Part shown: positions 58,308-64,000 of the stretch, in pieces
How positions within the stretch are numbered: the stretch's first letter is position 1
Layout: each line of letters opens with the position of its first letter
Assembly (NCBI GenBank): GCA_963576565.1
Contig: OY755040.1
Location: 85,871,321 to 85,935,320, forward strand
Reading direction: 5' to 3'
Origin: Aspidapion aeneum
Lineage: Eukaryota; Arthropoda; Insecta; Coleoptera; Brentidae
Length of the DNA: 64,000 nt
Notes under the pieces: model-generated
The model's database searches: none
What the model was told of the DNA's origin: nothing
What the model saw: only the letters and a program-made list of their open reading frames with translations
Program-made: the position numbers and the translations under genes

Positions 58308-58586
58308 GCGATTGCCCCTCTCCTCCGTTTGTCCGCAGAACTCCAAATATAAGAGTCACATTCTGTTGTATTACACACCTGAGCCAAAAAGAATTATTAT
58401 ATGCATATTCAGAAAATCTAAATTGCCCCTCCCCCTTTTTAAAAGTCTGGGACGGAACTTGTCAAATGGGCGGATATACTAATGAACTTTGTAAATAAAA
58501 CAGTTAAGCAGGTCCAATAGCTAACTGGACATCGATTGGAAGTATAGAGAGTGTCTTTATTTGAAACATGTAAACAATAATTGAAT

Positions 58587-58744
58587 AGAAACAAAATTTC
58601 GCCCTTCCATTGTCTTTATTTATTTTAAACATGACGTTTCGGTTAGTAAGTATCTCTTAAATATGAAGACAGTTAGAGATACTTACTAACCGAAATGTCG
58701 TGTTAAAATAAATAAAGACAATGGAAGTCCGAAATTTTGTTTCT
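58587..58744. mobile_element. 158-bp fold-back element
   Basis: Arms of about 70 bp start agaaacaaaatttcg and include cttccattgtctttatttat and gtttcggttagtaagtatct. They are mirrored with a few mismatches around the short loop atatgaagacag. Same family as the insertion at 50499. Each arm carries the CTAAC(C)GAAA stem, reminiscent of a hammerhead; on the plus strand the loop supplies atgaaga as a near CUGAAGA box. Confidence 0.8.
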
Positions 58745-58749
58745 AAAGA

Positions 58750-60365
58750 GATTGTGTTAAGGGAAAGACCTGGGGCATGGCAAAAAGAGCCTCGCCTACT
58801 TGCTGGACCTGCGGGTCACTTCCCCGCACTGCTACTTATACTATAAAAAATAAACTCGAAAATATATTTTAAAAAATCTTCTACTTCTTATTTATCTTAT
58901 TTATGATGACGCAAGAGGCAAATCTTTGTATTTTAATTTTTAACCTTCGTATAAAAAATCTGCCTCACTTAAATTTTTTGTTGTTTTTTATGGCAATTCT
59001 TTCAATATCTTTATTTCTGCATATTTTTTATATGTAGGATTAAGCCACTGTATAAACTATTATGACGCTCCCAGACCAATATTTTTCCAAGTTGAAAAGT
59101 AATAAGATTTTTCATATTTTAATCCTTGAGTTTCTAAAATTTCTTGACTCGCGTTGTAAACGGACTCAATGTAAACATTACTATTACGAAATTTCCCAAT
59201 AGAAAAAGGCGTGTGCGCTTTTCTTATAGTTTTTGTTTCATAAACAGTTTAAGGGACGTTCATCATTAGCGTCCTATTATCATTATTAAATTTGTAGAAG
59301 GGAATATTCTTTATTAGGGAAATTTTGTGCCGCGTATTTTGCACTTTGTTACCGTTATTGTTATTACTGAGTCTGCGCACTAGCAGCTTCTCGCTCCTTT
59401 TTTGCTATTTACGGTAACGGCGTCTGGTACTTACGGAGACCCTCCTTTATTGTGACCGTTATTTTTTAAAGTTAGTTTTGTATGGTTTTTTTTATGCAGT
59501 CGAAGTTTTTACTAAAATTCGGTAGTTTGGTTTGTAAAAAGCCATAAATCTAAATAAATAAACAAATATAAAGTGTAAAAATGTGTGTGTTCCAAAATCT
59601 ATCTTTCTTGCCATGAAAGTTTCCTTTATCCTTATTGAAAATAACGGTAACAGCTGTCAAATTTGCTGTTATTTTAACTGAGCCAAAAACACCCTGTTCT
59701 CTAAAGAGAAGTTTTTGACTAATTATAGGTACGTTTTATCCTTTTGTTTAACCGTGTCTCAATGTGCATTGTGCATAGCTCTCGTAGTTAATAAACTCTT
59801 CGTAATTCTTGATATTACTATAAGTAGGTTGATTAACTCCTTAGTGAACGATTTACTGCAGTTTCCTTTCAAGTACTTGGAGAAATATAGCACTTACATA
59901 CAGCAGTTACGTTCCATCATATACGTAATATTCCAATACACCCGGTTTGCTATTTACTCTATAAGTGGTTTTTGAGTATCACATTAAAGGATGACAATAC
60001 GAAAATTGCATAAGTCTGTCCTTTACACATACACGAAAACGGCCAACCCATAGACACGCCTAATTGAATCAGCGCCGTGACTAGGCTATGGCTATTCCCT
60101 TGAAGAATAGTTTTTCAATTATGTTTTAAAAATTCCATAAAGAATATAAAAAAGTTTATAGAATTAAATTTGTTGTAATTATTAGATTCAAAATTTTATA
60201 GACGCTACAGATACACTATTGTCTTTAAAATGGTGCTGTGTTAGTTTACAATAGAAGTGCTAAAACTCAAACAATTAATTTTACGATTTTCTATATAATC
60301 TAATAACAGTGTAAAAAATTCTACCTTTCGCACCAAACTTATCTTGAAACAGTTCACAAAGTAGG
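58750..60365. other. Gene-free AT-rich region
   Basis: No element or gene recognised. The frame 59715-59975 (86 residues) is hydrophobic but matches nothing known to me. Confidence 0.45.
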
Positions 60366-60369
60366 TATT

Positions 60370-60600
60370 TTTTGCATGCGAGCAGAAAATAATAAAATAC
60401 GTAGGCATTTGTAAATGGCCGAACAACGCATTAGTGGTTAGTGGTTTAACCAGCAATCAAGTGAAAAATAAACTACTGCCTCTAGTAAATATCTCTCTGA
60501 AAAATTAATAAATAATATTGTTTTGTATCATCATGCATTTTGCGTGCGGAAAATTGCACTTTTCCGCACTAATTCGGAAAGAAACCTTCCCGTAGCAACA
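60370..60600. repeat. Worn palindromic modules of the recombinase-element family
   Basis: aaatggccgaacaacgcatt...ccagcaatcaagtgaaa (60413-60465) matches the centre of the 18.2-kb module. gcgtgcggaaaattgcactt with ttccgcact (60542-60571) matches the 18.84-kb module. Confidence 0.6.
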
Positions 60601-60659
60601 ATGTTATAGTCATAAAAATCACTAAAAACCCCAACTTGACAAAATTTAATACAAAGAAA

Positions 60660-60796
60660 TCTCCCCTTTGGTACACTAAGGGCGTAAGTCACATTCATTA
60701 CACACGTAGCCTTCGCACTTATTGTACCAAACAATAAGGACGTCAGTTGCGTGTGTAATGAATGGGACTTACGCCTTTAGTGCACCAAAGGGGAGA
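60660..60796. mobile_element. 137-bp hairpin MITE
   Basis: 46-bp arms (tctcccctttggtacactaa... and ...ttagtgcaccaaaggggaga) match at 43 of 46 positions around a 45-bp loop. No coding capacity. Confidence 0.85.
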
Positions 60797-60984
60797 AATA
60801 CAATTTAAGGTTTTTTCCATGTATATTACGTATTTGGTTGCGCCTAAGAAGTTCGGTCAAGCATTCGTGTGTGGAAAAATAAGAATATAGAATGTAAGTA
60901 AACTTATGCAATAAACTTGTTTTAATATTGCGGTGCACAAAAATTTATGAGATCAACTTGTTTTGACATTACGGTGCATAAAAT

Positions 60985-62400
60985 AATTTACCTACTCGCG
61001 TAAAGTAATTACTTTACCGCACGCCGTTCGGTAATGGTACTTTACCGAACCCGCACCATTTGGAGACCTTAGCAACGCGGTTATAAGGCAACTTCAATAT
61101 TTGCTTACATTTCAATTTCGTCTAATTTGACATGTTTATTTATAAATTACATTAAATTTTTTGAAAAAAAAAGGTACTCATAGGTAAAATATTGTACCTA
61201 ACACAGGCGGAAAGTGTCTTTACAACCCTTGACGGCTTGACCGTCCAACTGCCGTCACGTGCGATAAAGTATCACCTTCCACACTTGTTAGGTAAAATTT
61301 TTACACTGTACCTACAGGGTGTGTCATTATATTTTTCCCCACCCTTTTAGACCATTAATAATTGATTAAGGAATATAAAAGAAATTGTGTTCGAATTCGC
61401 GAAATTTTTACTTTTAAATTGCAGCTTAACTTTATTCCTGATGCTTACTCTATTTGACAGGCGCTCAAATTTAAAGTTTTTGTAAATGTTATTTAATTAA
61501 TAGATTAGGCTTGGAATATGCCTTCCGAAAATACCCTATATGTCGCAGTTTTAATAAATAGTTTCTGAAATATTAGCGATAAGTTTTTAAATGACAAAAA
61601 ATAACATTACCACTTTTGTGATAATTTCAGTGTCCTTATTTCGAACCATGTTAGTCCCCATGTATAAACAGTGAAAATGACAAATATATATATATTTCTT
61701 TAATGACGCTCAAAATGACAACAAAGTTTATATGTCGTGTCACATCATGTCATTCTCACTGTTGATACATGGGGACTAACGTAATTTGGAATAAGGATAC
61801 TAAAATTAAGGTAGAGCGGTACTGTTACCTTTTTATCAGTTTAAAAAATAATTGCTAATATCTCAGAAACTATGGCTATAAACTACGGCATACCGGGTAT
61901 TTTTGGAAACTATTGGAATATAGTCTCTTAAATATATAGCCTAATCTATTAATTAAATAATATAAGGATGGATGATTTACAAAAACTATAAATTTGAGCG
62001 CCTGTCAAATATGGTAAGCATCAGGATTAAAGTCAAGATGCAATTCAAAAGTAAAAATTTCGCGAATTCGAACACCCTGTACAGTGCAAAAATTTTACCT
62101 AACAAGTGTGGAAGGTGATTATTTACCGCACGTGACGGCAGTTGGTCGAACGACGCAAAGTGGAGTTAGGTACAATATTTTACCTATGAGTACCTTTTTT
62201 TTTAAATTTGATGTAATTTATAAATAAACATGTCAAATTAGACGAAATTGAAATGTAAACAAATATTGAAGTTGTCTTATTACCGCGTTGCTAAGGTTTC
62301 CAAATGGTGCGGGTCTGGTAAAGTACCTTTACCGAACGGCGTGCGGTAAATTAATTACTCTACCGCACGACGCGAAGCCGAGTTCGGTCAAACCTTCAAG
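60985..62400. mobile_element. 1.4-kb palindromic element, non-autonomous
   Basis: Left arm (60985 to about 61680) and right arm (about 61750 to 62400) are inverted copies centred near 61715. Matched pieces from outside in: accgcacgccgttcggtaat, gcaccatttggagaccttag, cctaacacaggcggaaagtg/acctaacaagtgtggaagg, attcgcgaaatttttacttt, ggcgctcaaattt, gttagtccccatgta. The left acacaggcggaaagtgtctt...cacacttgttaggt unit (61201-61292) is the same kind of module that bounds the tyrosine-recombinase gene at 18.2-20.7 kb. No coding sequence. Confidence 0.85.
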
Positions 62401-62590
62401 GGCTGTAAAGACACTTTCCGCCTGTGTTAGGTACAATATTTTACCTATGAGTACCTTTTTTTTTCAAAAAATTTCATGTAATTTATAAATAAACATGTCA
62501 AATTAGACGAAATTGAAATGTAAACAAATATTGAAGTTGTCTTATTACCGCGTTGCTAAGGTTTCCAAGTGGTGCGGGTCCGGTACACCC
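62401..62590. repeat. Extra direct copy of the palindrome's right arm
   Basis: 62425-62585 (cgcctgtgttaggtacaata, acctatgagtacc, gaagttgtcttattaccgcg, ttgctaaggtttccaagtgg) repeats 62158-62312 in the same orientation with few changes. Confidence 0.85.
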
Positions 62591-63060
62591 AATATGCAAA
62601 ATCATCTTTTTGCAAAATGATTTAAACACACATTATATAGTTTCTCTTTATTTTATTCAAAATTATAGCAGACTATTTAATTATTGTGTCAGTTACTCCC
62701 TAAAAACTAACTTCTTGCGCACAGAAAAGTGGAGTTTTCCACATCCTAGTAGAAAATAGTAAATTTAACAAGTGCAAAAATATTACTTTGCCGCATGTAA
62801 TTGCAGATGGCCGAATAACGCGCTTAGATGGCCGGGCCAGCAATTAAGTGAAACAAAATTTTACAAGTATTTATTTATATTAAATTTTGACAACGTATAT
62901 CGTTTTGTCCGACACGTTTATTTTTAACTTTTTGTTATGGTGTTTTTTTTCGCACTAGTGCGGAATAGGTTCCTTTCCTCAAAAAACTATTTTTATAGTT
63001 TTCCTCGGGCGTGACGAGAGCTAAAGTTGCTCGGAGGCGAAGTGAAAGCGCAAGGCACAG
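62591..63060. repeat. Further worn modules of the same family
   Basis: ttgcagatggccgaataacg...ggccagcaattaagtgaaac (about 62800-62855) is again the 18.2-kb module centre. tcgcactagtgcggaatagg lies at about 62951. Together with 60370-60600 they bracket the 1.4-kb palindrome. Confidence 0.6.
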
Positions 63061-63299
63061 TGGTCTATGCCAGAAATGCGTTACCTACTATTAATATTTT
63101 AAATCACAGAAAATTCAAGTTTTAAAAGGTAAAGTGCTATTGTGAGATATCAATATGGTAAAGCGGTATTTTATTTGTTTATCCAAAAAGGGCCTGGAAA
63201 TTCACTTGCACACGTAAGTATTGATAGTTTAGTTAGTTACACCATTGTTTTAGTGTAAAGAGTTGTTAAAAGCAAAGGATAAAAATATAATTAAAGCAT
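63061..63299. other. Gene-free spacer
   Basis: Nothing recognised. Confidence 0.4.
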
Positions 63300-63470
63300 T
63301 GGTGCACCTAGAAAGGGGGCTCGGGGTCCGGCCACCTCCAAGCCTAAAGATTCTTAGATATTTTCCACATATTTCATAAATAGAAAAATAAAATAGCATA
63401 AAATACAGTATCATGGGCTCTCGCCCTACACCTCAAGACATATTCATGGTTACGACACCAATTAAAGCAA
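63300..63470 (-). repeat. Dispersed repeat family R-B, copy 2
   Basis: Inverse of 32885-33045: ggtgcacctagaaagggggc, agcctaaagattcttagata, ttttccacatatttcataaa, gggctctcgccc. Confidence 0.7.
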
Positions 63471-64000
63471 ACTAAAAAATCAAAATGGTTTTCCAGAGCG
63501 CTTATTATTCGAAGAGCTTGGACACGTTTTTGTGGTTTAAATGAAACGGTTGACGTAGTAACGCGAGCTAACAGTTTAAATTGATATAAAATTCAAGACA
63601 TGCAATGTGTCAAGCAAAATTCTATTGTTGATATATTTGACGTTTAGAAAAAGCTACGAAGATCGCTCAATTATTTTAAAAAATGCATTTTTTTTAATAA
63701 TTACTAAACCGTCATAAAATATTTAAAAAAAAATACATTAAATAACATAAAAAACCTTATATTTAAACATTTAAAAATTGCGGTTTATAAAGACAATTCC
63801 ACGAATAAAAATTTGTGCGGGAATTCGAATTCTCGCAGCAAATGAGGGCAAGAAGTACGTAATTCTCGCAGGAGAGTAGAAAAAACTTTTAGAAGTCGAA
63901 TAAGGCATTAACATTTTTAAAAATAATTTTTTTCCAACCCTTTCTTTTTTAAAATTTTTATGTTAAGCAACTATTTTCTTTTAATGGAATACACGTGTAA
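63471..64000. other. Gene-free end of window
   Basis: AT-rich. A short agaattctcgcag/ctcgcaggag pair is at about 63825-63875. No gene. Confidence 0.4.

Overview
This is a repeat-dominated piece of an AT-rich insect nuclear genome. I found no convincing host protein-coding gene in 64 kb. Nearly every coding signal belongs to a transposable element: BEL/Pao and Ty3/gypsy LTR retrotransposons, a Penelope-like element (PLE), four different non-LTR retrotransposons, and a Crypton-type tyrosine recombinase. The rest is inverted-repeat elements, tandem satellites and microsatellites. Insect origin is inferred from this element mix and the AT-rich style. Degenerate TCAGG/TTCGG pentamers at 0.8-1.8 kb fit a beetle, where TCAGG is a known telomere repeat, but this is weak evidence.

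Layout. 0-6.7 kb: no gene; pentamer repeats, a dispersed repeat, a minus-strand tRNA-Lys primer-binding site next to an LTR-like edge, and a tandem array of about 140-bp units. 6.7-15.9 kb: two almost identical direct repeats of about 3.9 kb enclose a decayed gypsy RNase H/integrase relic. 16.5-17.6 kb: jockey-type RT relic. 17.9-29.9 kb: a minus-strand PLE interrupted twice. One interruption is a tyrosine-recombinase element bounded by palindromes (18.2-20.7 kb). The other is a complete-length but frame-broken BEL/Pao element (22079-29425) with 5-bp target duplications. 30-34 kb: dispersed repeats and MITE-like elements. 33.8-38.75 kb: minus-strand RNase H-bearing non-LTR element (I/LOA-like), split by a 2.75-kb TIR element with a 7-bp target duplication that itself holds a smaller fold-back element. 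38.75-43.1 kb: plus-strand CR1-like element, then a minus-strand RTE-like fragment.

44-54 kb is the most unusual part. A 245-bp CA microsatellite is followed by an 8.4-kb palindromic structure (45555-53989). Its single-copy-looking arms of about 450 bp enclose about 33 forward and about 14 inverted copies of a 157-bp satellite, and part of the inverted array repeats the forward monomer variants in mirrored order. 54.4-55.1 kb: a duplicated segment, each copy with a tRNA-like cloverleaf. 56.4-58.3 kb: a MITE and another RNase H-bearing non-LTR relic. 60.5-63 kb: a cluster of fold-back elements, including a palindrome of about 1.4 kb that shares its terminal modules with the tyrosine-recombinase element at 18-20.7 kb.

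The elements do not form a pathway. They form a nested stratigraphy whose insertion order can be read from target duplications. The two best candidates for something undescribed are the palindrome-bounded tyrosine-recombinase family (18.2-20.7 kb plus its apparent non-autonomous relatives at 60.5-62.6 kb) and the satellite-filled giant inverted repeat at 45.5-54.0 kb.
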